Shown here piece by piece: positions 16,085 to 24,037 of a stretch of DNA of 64,000 nt. Numbering within the stretch: the stretch's first letter is position 1; the number at the start of each line of letters is the position of its first letter. The notes under the pieces were generated by a model. It searched no databases and was not told the DNA's origin. It worked only from the letters and a program-made list of their open reading frames with translations. A program made the translations under genes and the position numbers. Where the stretch lies: positions 1,860,001 to 1,924,000 of the forward strand of contig OY770021.1 of the NCBI GenBank assembly GCA_963669315.1, in the 5' to 3' direction. This DNA comes from SZUA-547 sp963669315 (GTDB taxonomy: Bacteria; Pseudomonadota; Alphaproteobacteria; Rhodobacterales; Rhodobacteraceae).

Positions 16085-19000
16085 ATGGCTGAAGAGAACG
16101 CTGACATCGGCGGGGCGAAACAGCCTCTGGCGGAGAAACTGGCGGCGCGGATCGTCACGTTCAGATGGGTCTGGATCGTTCTGACGGTCGTTCTCGTGGG
16201 CGGCTTCGCGGCGGGGCTGCAGCATCTGCGGTTTGAACCGGACGCCCGCGTCTTCTTCGCCGAGGAGAACCCGGATCGGGTGGCGCTGGACGAGTTCGAG
16301 GCGGCCTTCGCCAAGGACGACAATCTGATGATCGTTCTGGCGCCGAAATCGGGTGACGTCTTCACCACCGACGCGCTCACCTTCATCGGAGAGATCACGG
16401 AACGCGCTTGGTTGCTGCCCTTTGTGCGCCGGGTCGATTCGCTGACCAATTTTCAACACACCTACGCCAATGGCGATGAAATGATCGTTCGCGATCTCAT
16501 CCCCGATCCGCCGTCAGTTTCCGCGGAGGAGGCGGCGGACGCCCGTGAAATCGCGCTGAATCGGGTGGAGCTGGTCGATGCGATGGTCAACGTCGATGGC
16601 TCGGTCGCGATGGTGCAGGTGATGTTCCGCCTGCCGGGCGTCAACACCGAGACGGAGGTGCCCTCCATCGTCGCCGAGGCGGAAGAGCTGCGCGCCGAAT
16701 GGGCGGAGGCGCATCCTGATGTGGACGTTTATCTGACCGGCTCCGTCGTCATCAACAACGCCTTCGCCTCTGCGGGCGCTGAGGACGGGCAGAATCTGCT
16801 GATGCCGATGTTCATCGTGATCCTGCTGGTCGTCGGGCTGGCGCTGCGCTCGGCGTTCGGCACGCTCAGCGTGCTGATCGTCATCGTTTTGTCCGCGCTG
16901 ACCGGCATGGGCGCGCTGGGCTGGTCCGGCATGCCGATCAACTCCGTCACCGTGTTGGCGCCCCTCTATATCCTGACGCTGGCGGTCGCGTCGGCTGTGC
17001 ACATCCTGACCGCAGTGCGGCAGGTGATGGTCGAGACGGCGGACCGGAAGGAATGGGCGCGCCGGGCGCTGACCGATCATATGGGGGCGATCACGGTCGC
17101 CTGCGTGACCACGGCGATCGGCTTCATGTCGCTGAATTTCTCCATCTCGCCGCCATTTCGCGAGTTGGGGAATATCGTCGCCGTCGGCGTGATGGCGGCG
17201 CTCTTTTTCACGCTGACTCTACTTCCCGCGCTGATCACCTTCTTGCCAATCAAGCGCCGCACCGAGCGCGCGGCCACAAACCGTCTGATGGACCAGCTGG
17301 CCGAATTCGTGATCGCCAACCGCAAGGCCCTGTTGCCGGGCATGGCGGCGCTGACCGTGCTCGGTGCGATGGGGATCACACAGCTGAAGCTGGAGGATGA
17401 TTTCGTCCGCTATTTCGATGACCGCTATGCGTTCCGGGTCGATTCAGATTTCACCGAGGACAATCTGACCGGACTGAATGCGATCGAGTATCCGCTGGAG
17501 ACTGGAACCTCGGGCGGGATCAACAACCCGGAATACCTGAAAGCGGTGCAGGGCTTCGCCGATTGGCTGCGAGACCAGCCCGAGGTCGGCACCGTGCGCA
17601 CGCTGACCGACACCATCGCCCGGCTCAACATGAACATGCACGCCGACGATCCGGGGTTTCATCGCCTGCCGGATTCCGAGGAGGAAGCTTCTCAGTTCCT
17701 GTTTCTTTACGAGTTATCGCTCGGCTACGGCATGGACCTGACCGACCGGATCAATGTGGATCGGTCCGCCCTTCGGGTCAGCGTCGCCCTGCCCAACGTC
17801 ACCACCGCCGAGATCAAGGAACTGGAAGACCGGGCGATGGCCTGGCTTCAGGAGAATGCGCCCGGCGTCACTACTCGGCCAACCGGCGTCAGCCACGTCT
17901 TCACGCTGATCTCGGTGCGCGATGTTCCGGCCATGCTGCTCGGCACTTTCGTCGCGGTGATCCTGATCTCCGCCGTCATCATGCTGGCGCTGCGCGATGT
18001 GCGGATCGGATTCGTCAGCCTGATCCCGAACCTGTTGCCTGCGGCGGTCGCCTTCGGACTCTGGGGGTACGGAGTGGGAGCGGTCACGCTTGCGATTTCG
18101 GTCGTCGTGGCGGCGACGCTGGGCATCGTGGTCGACGACACGGTGCACTTCCTCGCCAAGTATTCGAAGGCGCGAAAGGAGGGGCGCAGCCCCGAAGACA
18201 GCGTCCGCTACGCCTTCCGATCCGTCGGCATGGCGCTGCTGGTCACGACGCTCGGACTTGTGGCCGGGTTCGGGGTGCTCGCGCAATCCGGCTTCGCCGT
18301 CAACGGAGACATGGCGAAGCTGACCGCCATCACCATCACAATCGCGCTGGTCGCCGACTTCCTGCTGCTGCCCGCGCTACTGATCTGGCTAGACCGGAGG
18401 AGAGAGAGCATGCCTGATACGACGGAAACCGAGTCCAAACCTGCCGCTGCGCTGGGCGTGCTGGCCTTGACGGCCGCGCTGGCGGTGGCGATGACGGCGG
18501 GGATCGCCGCGGCCCAGACGCCCGAGGAGAAGGGGCTCGCCATCACGAAGGAGGCGGATCGCCGTGATCTCGGCTTCGGCGATTTCCGCGCCAAGGGTGA
18601 GATGGTGCTCAAGGATTCGGGCGGCAATGAAAGCCGGCGCGCTTTCGACAATATGGTTCTGGAGCGGCCGGACCCCGCCTTTGGCGATAAAAGCGTGATC
18701 GTCTTCACCTCCCCGCGTGACATTCGCGGCACCGGCTTGCTGACCTTCGACAATATCGAGCCGGCGGACGACGATCAGTGGCTGTATCTGCCGGCGGTCA
18801 AGCGGGTCAAACGCATCTCCTCATCAAACCGGACCGGCAAATTCGTGTCTTCCGAGTTCTCCTATGAGGATCTCGGGTCGAACGAGGTCGCCGACTATGA
18901 TTACAAATGGATCAGGGATGAGGCCTGCCCGACGGACGCCGCGCTGCAGTGTTTCGTGGTCGAAAGCTATCCGCGCGCGCCTAAGTCCGGCTACTCGAAA

Positions 19001-19258
19001 CGCGTCGGCTGGATCGACATGGACGAGTACCGCCTGCAGCAGGTCGAGTTTTTCAATCGCCGCGGCGACCATGAGAAGACGCTGACCTTCAAATCCTATC
19101 AGCAGTATCTGGGCCAGTACTGGCGGCCCGATCTGATGACCATGGTCAACGCGCAGACCGGCAAATCCACCGATCTGGTGTGGTCCGACTATGAATTCCG
19201 TTCCGGCCTGAATGAGAGAGATTTCAGTGAGCAACGCCTCCCAAAAATGGCGCGCTAA
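16085..19258 (+). CDS. RND/MMPL-family transporter fused to LolA-like lipoprotein-sorting domain
   Basis: 1057 residues. Residues 1-775 form a complete 12-helix RND/MMPL exporter: TM1 about 27-47, two large periplasmic loops, and a second half containing GIVVDDTVHFLAKY. Residues 776-1057 start MPDTTETESKPAA, then a hydrophobic, signal-like segment ending AGIAAAQ, then a LolA-like fold of the kind annotated 'outer membrane lipoprotein-sorting protein' (WLYLPAVKRVKRI, SEFSYEDL, GWIDMDEYRL). In other bacteria these are usually two genes. Here no stop separates them, yet the ATG at 18410 has a strong GGAGGAGAG site 4-12 bases upstream, so a separate periplasmic product could also be made. Probably exports a lipid or hydrophobic substrate. 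The next genes are a putative outer-membrane protein and TetR. Confidence 0.85.
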   Translation: MAEENADIGGAKQPLAEKLAARIVTFRWVWIVLTVVLVGGFAAGLQHLRFEPDARVFFAEENPDRVALDEFEAAFAKDDNLMIVLAPKSGDVFTTDALTFIGEITERAWLLPFVRRVDSLTNFQHTYANGDEMIVRDLIPDPPSVSAEEAADAREIALNRVELVDAMVNVDGSVAMVQVMFRLPGVNTETEVPSIVAEAEELRAEWAEAHPDVDVYLTGSVVINNAFASAGAEDGQNLLMPMFIVILLVVGLALRSAFGTLSVLIVIVLSALTGMGALGWSGMPINSVTVLAPLYILTLAVASAVHILTAVRQVMVETADRKEWARRALTDHMGAITVACVTTAIGFMSLNFSISPPFRELGNIVAVGVMAALFFTLTLLPALITFLPIKRRTERAATNRLMDQLAEFVIANRKALLPGMAALTVLGAMGITQLKLEDDFVRYFDDRYAFRVDSDFTEDNLTGLNAIEYPLETGTSGGINNPEYLKAVQGFADWLRDQPEVGTVRTLTDTIARLNMNMHADDPGFHRLPDSEEEASQFLFLYELSLGYGMDLTDRINVDRSALRVSVALPNVTTAEIKELEDRAMAWLQENAPGVTTRPTGVSHVFTLISVRDVPAMLLGTFVAVILISAVIMLALRDVRIGFVSLIPNLLPAAVAFGLWGYGVGAVTLAISVVVAATLGIVVDDTVHFLAKYSKARKEGRSPEDSVRYAFRSVGMALLVTTLGLVAGFGVLAQSGFAVNGDMAKLTAITITIALVADFLLLPALLIWLDRRRESMPDTTETESKPAAALGVLALTAALAVAMTAGIAAAQTPEEKGLAITKEADRRDLGFGDFRAKGEMVLKDSGGNESRRAFDNMVLERPDPAFGDKSVIVFTSPRDIRGTGLLTFDNIEPADDDQWLYLPAVKRVKRISSSNRTGKFVSSEFSYEDLGSNEVADYDYKWIRDEACPTDAALQCFVVESYPRAPKSGYSKRVGWIDMDEYRLQQVEFFNRRGDHEKTLTFKSYQQYLGQYWRPDLMTMVNAQTGKSTDLVWSDYEFRSGLNERDFSEQRLPKMAR

Positions 19259-20495
19259 GACCTCCCGGTTCTGGGCGCCGCTCTGCCTCGCCGCTCTGCT
19301 CCCCGCGGCGGCCGGAGCGGAGTCGGACTCGTCGGGGCTGTCGCCCGGCTACACCGAGTTCTACGGCTATGTGGAACTGGAGGGCACGTTCTTCTTTGAG
19401 GAGCCCGCCTTCGAGGGGCAAGAGCGGCATGACGCCAGCATCGCGCTGGCGCCCAGCTTCCTCGCCGAGTGGGAGGATGGCGACGTCGCCTTCACCGCAA
19501 CGCCCTTTCTGCGGCTCGACGCCGTGGATGAGGAGCGCACCCATTTCGATCTGCGGGAGTTCAAGCTGGACGTGACGCAGGGCGACTGGAGCGGCACGGT
19601 CGGCAACGACATCGTTTTCTGGGGCAAGACCGAGGCGGTGCATCTGGTCGATATCATCAACCAGGATGACGCGGTCGAGAACATCGACGGCGAGGACAAG
19701 CTGGGCCAGCCGATGATCAAGGTCGCCCGGTTGACGGATTACGGCGAGTTCTCCGGCTTCTATCTGCCCTATTTCCGTGAGCGGACTTTCGCAGGAGAAG
19801 AAGGCCGGCTGCGTTCCGAGATTCTCGTGGATGAGGACGCCGCGCGGTACGAGACTTCGCAGGAGGAATGGACACCGGGCTTCGCGGGGCGATGGACGCG
19901 GGCCACCGGCGGATTCGACCTCGGCGCGTCCGCCTATCACGGGCTTTCGCGCGATCCCGCCTTCGAATTCGACCTGACCGATGACGGGGCGAGCCTGATC
20001 CCGGTCTACAGCCGGATCACCCAGGCCGGGTTCGACGGGCAGTACACCACCGGTCCCTCGCTCTGGAAGGCGGAGGCGATCTGGCGGACCGGGCAGCGCA
20101 ATCTCGATTTCGAGAAAGAGGACTACGTCGCTGCGACGGGCGGGCTGGAGTACACGTTTTTCCAGATCGCCGAGACCGACATGGATCTGGGTATCCTGGG
20201 CGAATACGCGTGGGACAGCCGGGGCGACGACGCTACGGCGCTGTTTCAGAACGACGCCATCGCCGGCGCGCGGCTGACCTTCAATGATGTCGAAGACACG
20301 GCGATCCTGTTCTTTGGCTCGGTCGATGTGGAGACCGGCGGGACGTTCCTGCGGTTGGAGGCCGAGCGCCGCGTCTGGGACAGCTGGCGGCTGGCGGTCG
20401 AGGGCTCCGCCTTTCTGGGCATAGACGAAGACGACATCGCGGCCGATTTCGCCGAGGACAGCTTTTTGCGCGCCAAGCTGAGCTATTTCTGGTGA
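19227..20495 (+). CDS. Putative outer-membrane beta-barrel protein of the RND export module
   Basis: About 422 residues from the GTG at 19227, chosen because GAGAGAG lies 7 bases before it; an ATG at 19212 would add 5 residues. Either way it overlaps the end of the fusion gene. A signal peptide (FWAPLCLAALLPAAAGAES) is followed by many alternating aromatic/hydrophobic strands (GYTEFYGYVELEGTFFF, FTATPFLRLD) and ends SYFW, the terminal aromatic typical of outer-membrane barrels. I do not recognise a named family. Its operon position with the RND-LolA protein suggests it is the outer-membrane partner. Confidence 0.75.
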   Translation: MSNASQKWRAKTSRFWAPLCLAALLPAAAGAESDSSGLSPGYTEFYGYVELEGTFFFEEPAFEGQERHDASIALAPSFLAEWEDGDVAFTATPFLRLDAVDEERTHFDLREFKLDVTQGDWSGTVGNDIVFWGKTEAVHLVDIINQDDAVENIDGEDKLGQPMIKVARLTDYGEFSGFYLPYFRERTFAGEEGRLRSEILVDEDAARYETSQEEWTPGFAGRWTRATGGFDLGASAYHGLSRDPAFEFDLTDDGASLIPVYSRITQAGFDGQYTTGPSLWKAEAIWRTGQRNLDFEKEDYVAATGGLEYTFFQIAETDMDLGILGEYAWDSRGDDATALFQNDAIAGARLTFNDVEDTAILFFGSVDVETGGTFLRLEAERRVWDSWRLAVEGSAFLGIDEDDIAADFAEDSFLRAKLSYFW

Positions 20496-20517
20496 GCGCA
20501 TTCGGGAGACGACTGAC

Positions 20518-21156
20518 GTGAACGCACGACCGCTAAGACAGGAAACCGAAGACCGCGGCGCCGCCGCCCGGCGGCAGATCCTTCGCCATGCGGAGGAACT
20601 GTTCGCGCATTACGGATACGCCAAGACCAATATCGGCGACATCGCCGCGCGCGCGGGCATGTCTCCGGGCAATCTGTACCGATACTTCGAGAATAAGCGC
20701 GCAATCGGGCTGGCGGTGTGCGAGGCCTATTTCAAGATGTCCGAGGCGGAGATGGCGACCGCGCTGATGACCTCGGGCGATAGAGCCGAGGCCCGCATCC
20801 GCGCCTTCATCACCACGGGCGTGGGCGCGCTGGTGCGCGAGATGCGGCAGAACCCCAAGATCGTGGAACTGGCCGAGATCGTCTGCGAGGGGACGGAGGA
20901 TGGCGCGCTGATCGTCTCGCAGGAACTAAGCGATCATTTCGAGTGGCGTGTCGCGCGGCTGACGGAGGAGGTGGAGAGGGGCGCGGCCTCCGGCGAGTTG
21001 GCGCTGTTGCGCGATGGGGAGGCCACGGCGCGGGCGCTGTTGGCGGCGACCAAGACGTTCTGGGTGCCGATGATGATGGCCAAACTCGATCTCGATGCGG
21101 TCCCGCAAAAGCTGGAGGATGTCTTGGAGCTGGTGTTCAGGGGGCTGAGGGCGTAA
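20518..21156 (+). CDS. TetR-family transcriptional regulator
   Basis: 212 residues with a GTG start (GGGAG upstream). The N-terminal helix-turn-helix reads RQILRHAEELFAHYGYAKT, followed by IGDIAARAGMSPGNLYRYFENK, the TetR signature, with an all-helical ligand-binding domain after residue 70. It lies 22 bases after the outer-membrane protein gene on the same strand, so it probably represses the RND export operon in response to the exported compound. Confidence 0.92.
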   Translation: MNARPLRQETEDRGAAARRQILRHAEELFAHYGYAKTNIGDIAARAGMSPGNLYRYFENKRAIGLAVCEAYFKMSEAEMATALMTSGDRAEARIRAFITTGVGALVREMRQNPKIVELAEIVCEGTEDGALIVSQELSDHFEWRVARLTEEVERGAASGELALLRDGEATARALLAATKTFWVPMMMAKLDLDAVPQKLEDVLELVFRGLRA

Positions 21157-21239
21157 GGGCCCGCCCTCAAGGGCGCTTGGGCAGGTTGCGCCGAATTATT
21201 CTTGATCTTTAAACCAGTTGACGGCCATCGGACGCCCAA

Positions 21240-21407
21240 ATGCAGACGCGGAAATGCTGGCCGTTATTCGCGCTGGTCGTTGTCATCGCGGTGATCCTGA
21301 TTTTCATCTCGAACAGGGGAGAGGACAATTGGATCCGCGACTGCATGGCTGAGAGTCGCAGCGAGGGCGAGTGCAAGGCGCTCTACGATCTGAAGTATCC
21401 GCGTTGA
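21240..21407 (+). CDS. Possible small single-pass membrane protein
   Basis: A 55-codon frame: MQTRKCWPLFALVVVIAVIL begins it, giving one transmembrane helix, then a short hydrophilic tail with two Cys in the pattern DCMAESRSEGECKALYDL, ending KYPR. The organisation (basic N-terminus, helix, C-x-n-C tail) looks like a real small membrane protein. It lacks a strong ribosome-binding site, so confidence is limited. It stands alone between the TetR gene and the next secreted protein. Confidence 0.45.
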   Translation: MQTRKCWPLFALVVVIAVILIFISNRGEDNWIRDCMAESRSEGECKALYDLKYPR

Positions 21408-21523
21408 ATCGGATTATGGCGCATCGGCCGACATTAAAATCCCCTAACAACGGTCGCATAGAATTTTAAGGCAGCCCCCGGCGACGGTTGACGCATCTGA
21501 ACGACGACAACGGGGGATCGGAC

Positions 21524-21901
21524 ATGTTTCGACTGACATTGATATTGGGGGCGGCTGCTATCATCGCCGCCAGCGCCGCGGGTTTTGCGAAAGCCGATCC
21601 GCTGGCCGAGGCGTCAGGCGCCGAGCTGAAGATGGCGTTCCCGCAAATGCACAAGATCCAGTTTCTCGAAGGCGGCGCCGCGCGGGTCGCGATCTGGGAC
21701 GGTCATCGTTACCGGCCGCGCGTCTTCACTGCCGTGGAAAGCCGGAGAGGTTCTCGGGTTTGTCTGGCTCGCACCCGAGGCTGGACAGGCGGTTGCTTAA
21801 CGATAACGCCGAATGGGCGCGATCTGCGGTGCCGATACCTGTGGAACAATGGAGCGAGCGGTGTAACGGCATGTCGCATCGAGCCAATCCGACCGGGGTG
21901 A
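21524..21901 (+). CDS. Secreted protein of unknown function
   Basis: 125 residues from the ATG at 21524, preceded by GGGGGA. An upstream in-frame ATG would put 12 polar residues before the signal peptide, so it was rejected. The signal peptide MFRLTLILGAAAIIAASAAG is followed by a mature domain of about 100 residues with three or four Cys (RVCLAR, GGCLTI, RCRYLW, TACRIE), suggesting disulfides. No family recognised. Its GC content is lower than that of the flanking operons. Confidence 0.6.
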   Translation: MFRLTLILGAAAIIAASAAGFAKADPLAEASGAELKMAFPQMHKIQFLEGGAARVAIWDGHRYRPRVFTAVESRRGSRVCLARTRGWTGGCLTITPNGRDLRCRYLWNNGASGVTACRIEPIRPG

Positions 21902-22072
21902 GCACGGCCAATAAGCGGTCTGACTGATTGAGTTTTCGGCGGGGAGTCGATTTGCTTCCGCTGACGCATTTCTTGTGCTGACATTCGCGGGGCGGCCCGC
22001 TGGAGTCGGGCGGGATCTATCTAAATCAAAATTGGTGATGCGGATAACATGCACGTTCGTTTCTTGCCGGTT

Positions 22073-22540
22073 TTATCCTATCCGCCGCCACTTGAGAGTG
22101 CGTGAAACGGCTTCTCCTTGGGCTGATGTCGTATCAAGATGAATCGCCAGTTGATCCCCAAAGACCTGTAATTGTCGCGAAGCTTCCAATCCGACATTGT
22201 CCACCGTTAGCGCCCCTTCAAGACGGTGATGGACCTCTCCGCTTTCTTCATCGGCCTGGTAGGTTCCGAAATATGCATCATAGCCTCCCACTGCGCCGGT
22301 GTTATTTTGACCTTGTGGGCTAGATTCCGAATGTCCAGTTCCCGATCTGTCGCGCTTCATAAACTGGGCTGCAAAATGATTTGGAGCGTAGGTCAGTATG
22401 CCCAATGGATTTTCACCAAGAGCCGGGTCGAAAACTCGACGCCCATTTTGAGTACCATCGTCTCGGGAAACCAACGACCAAACACCAATCATAGCCAGCG
22501 CCCGATCAGGCTCTTTGTCTGAGGCATTGGCGGGCGTCAT
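22073..22540 (-). CDS. Lipocalin-like domain protein
   Basis: 155 residues matching the lipocalin-like (Lipocalin_5) family pattern: I-G-V-W-S-L-V-S near residue 18, GILTYAPNHFAAQF, YDAYFGTYQADE, and a C-terminal strand with T-L-K-W-R-R. It has no signal peptide, so it is probably cytoplasmic with an unknown small hydrophobic ligand. It sits in a lower-GC block upstream of the mdh operon, on the opposite strand, and may be laterally acquired. Confidence 0.78.
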   Translation of the reverse strand: MTPANASDKEPDRALAMIGVWSLVSRDDGTQNGRRVFDPALGENPLGILTYAPNHFAAQFMKRDRSGTGHSESSPQGQNNTGAVGGYDAYFGTYQADEESGEVHHRLEGALTVDNVGLEASRQLQVFGDQLAIHLDTTSAQGEAVSRTLKWRRIG

Positions 22541-22859
22541 CAGTAATCCTCGGTGCGGAATCGCGAGAATTATACGTCAATGATGCGCTTCCGGGGAAGC
22601 AGCAGACAGAACCGGTGGCTTGTAGGCCGTTGCTGGCAGCGACCACAGCAATGCTCTGCGGCACCCGTATTATCTGGTCGCCTGACTAACTTTCTCGCTT
22701 GGAATTTTCTATGTCGGAGGAGGAGTCAGGCCTCGATCTCAACCTCGCTTTGAAAGGCTCGTCGGCGTGAGTCTGCGGCGACCATTCTTTCGCACTTGCG
22801 AAATGAACTGAAATTTTGTTACCTCGCCGTCATATCCCACCCCTTTGAGGAGGCGCCAG
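22541..22859. other. Intergenic region upstream of mdh
   Basis: 319 bases between the divergent lipocalin-like gene and mdh. No reading frame here looks coding. It is AT-richer than the mdh operon and carries the palindrome at 22788-22803. mdh's ribosome-binding site (GAGGAGGCG) is at its right end. The mdh-sucC-sucD promoter is expected here, but no strong -35/-10 pair is obvious. Confidence 0.5.
22788..22803. promoter_or_regulatory. Palindromic operator candidate upstream of mdh
   Basis: Inverted repeat TTTCGCA-CT-TGCGAAA centred about 64 bases before the mdh start codon. Its core TTCGCA-NT-TGCGAA equals the palindrome found upstream of sdhC apart from one central base. The position is suitable for control at or near the promoter. 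The identity of the binding protein is unknown. Confidence 0.5.
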
Positions 22860-23825
22860 ATGGCCAGGTCTAAAATCGCTCTAATCGGTTCGGGAATGAT
22901 CGGCGGGACGCTCGCGCATATCGCCGCGCGAGAAGAACTCGGCGACGTGGTTCTCTTTGACATTTTCGACGGCGTGGCCAAGGGCAAGGGCCTCGACATC
23001 GCCGAGGCGTCTCCGGTCTTCGGCAAGGATTCGAACCTGAAGGGCACCGGCGACTACGCCGATATCGCCGGCGCCGATGTCTGCATCGTCACAGCGGGGT
23101 TCCCGCGCAAGCCGGGCATGAGCCGCGACGACTTGCTGGGCAAGAATCTCGAGGTGGTCAAGCAGGTGGCCGAGGGCATCAAGACCTATGCGCCGAAGGC
23201 CTTCGTGATCTGCATCACCAATCCGCTCGACGCGATGGTCTGGGCGCTGCAGAAGTATTCCGGCCTGCCGACGCGCAAGGTGGTCGGCATGGCGGGCGTG
23301 CTCGACTCCGCCCGGTTCCGCTATTTCCTGGCCGAAGCGATGGGCGTCTCGGTCGAGGACGTCACCGCTTTCGTTCTGGGCGGACATGGCGATTCCATGG
23401 TGCCGCTGACCCGCTTCTCCACCGTCGCCGGCATTCCGCTGCCGAATCTGGTGAAGATGAAGTGGATGACGCAGGAGCAGCTGGACGGGATCGTCGACCG
23501 AACCCGCAAGGGCGGCGGAGAGATCGTCGGCCTGCTCGGCACCGGCTCGGCCTATTACGCGCCGGCCGAAAGCGCAATCCAGATGGCGACCAGCTATCTG
23601 CGCGACAAAAAGCGGGTTCTGCCGGCGGCGGCCTATGTCAATGGTCCCTACGGCATCAAGAAGCTTTATGCGGGCGTGCCGACCATCATCGGCGCCAAGG
23701 GTGTTGAGAAGGTGGTCAATGTCCGCCTGAACCCGACCGAGCGCGAAATGCTGCAGAACTCGATCAATGCGGTGAACGAGCTGGTCGGCGCCTGCCAGAA
23801 AATCGATCCGTCGCTGGCGGACTGA
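22860..23825 (+). CDS. mdh: Malate dehydrogenase
   Basis: 321 residues of the LDH-like malate dehydrogenase type. It has NAD-binding GSGMIGG, IVTAGFPRKPGMSRDDL, active-site GMAGVLDSARFR and the catalytic-His motif GGHGDSMVPL. It oxidises malate to oxaloacetate in the TCA cycle. Start chosen at MARSKIAL because GAGGAGG lies immediately upstream; the ATG 15 bases earlier has none. First gene of the TCA operon, separated from sucC by a hairpin-rich 212-base gap. Confidence 0.97.
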   Translation: MARSKIALIGSGMIGGTLAHIAAREELGDVVLFDIFDGVAKGKGLDIAEASPVFGKDSNLKGTGDYADIAGADVCIVTAGFPRKPGMSRDDLLGKNLEVVKQVAEGIKTYAPKAFVICITNPLDAMVWALQKYSGLPTRKVVGMAGVLDSARFRYFLAEAMGVSVEDVTAFVLGGHGDSMVPLTRFSTVAGIPLPNLVKMKWMTQEQLDGIVDRTRKGGGEIVGLLGTGSAYYAPAESAIQMATSYLRDKKRVLPAAAYVNGPYGIKKLYAGVPTIIGAKGVEKVVNVRLNPTEREMLQNSINAVNELVGACQKIDPSLAD

Positions 23826-23853
23826 CAGCAGACCGACAGTGTGTTGCTTTAGC

Positions 23854-23909
23854 CGATCGCCGGTCTTCGGCGGTCGCGCTGCGTCTTGCGGCGCTCCGTC
23901 ACGGAGCGC
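23854..23909 (+). other. Two adjacent intergenic stem-loops between mdh and sucC
   Basis: The first hairpin (23854-23876) is a 9-bp stem with one G-U pair (CGATCGCCG / CGGCGGTCG) and a 5-base loop. The second (23891-23909) is a perfect 8-bp stem GCGCTCCG / CGGAGCGC with a 3-base loop. Neither is followed by a T-run, so they are more likely mRNA-stabilising or processing elements, or weak terminators, than full intrinsic terminators. Confidence 0.5.
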
Positions 23910-24037
23910 GGCGGCGCTCACTGTTGCGGCGGGCCGCCGGCCTGGGCTAAGGATGCGCAGCGTGTCTGTATGCGCGCGTTAACCGAAATAAATTTGACAC
24001 GGCTCGCCATCTGGCGGCCATGGGAGGGCTGATCGCC

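Noticed and set aside
19224..20501. 425-codon open frame opposite the outer-membrane protein gene
   Set aside because: The plus-strand reading has a signal peptide and barrel-like strands; the minus reading has neither.
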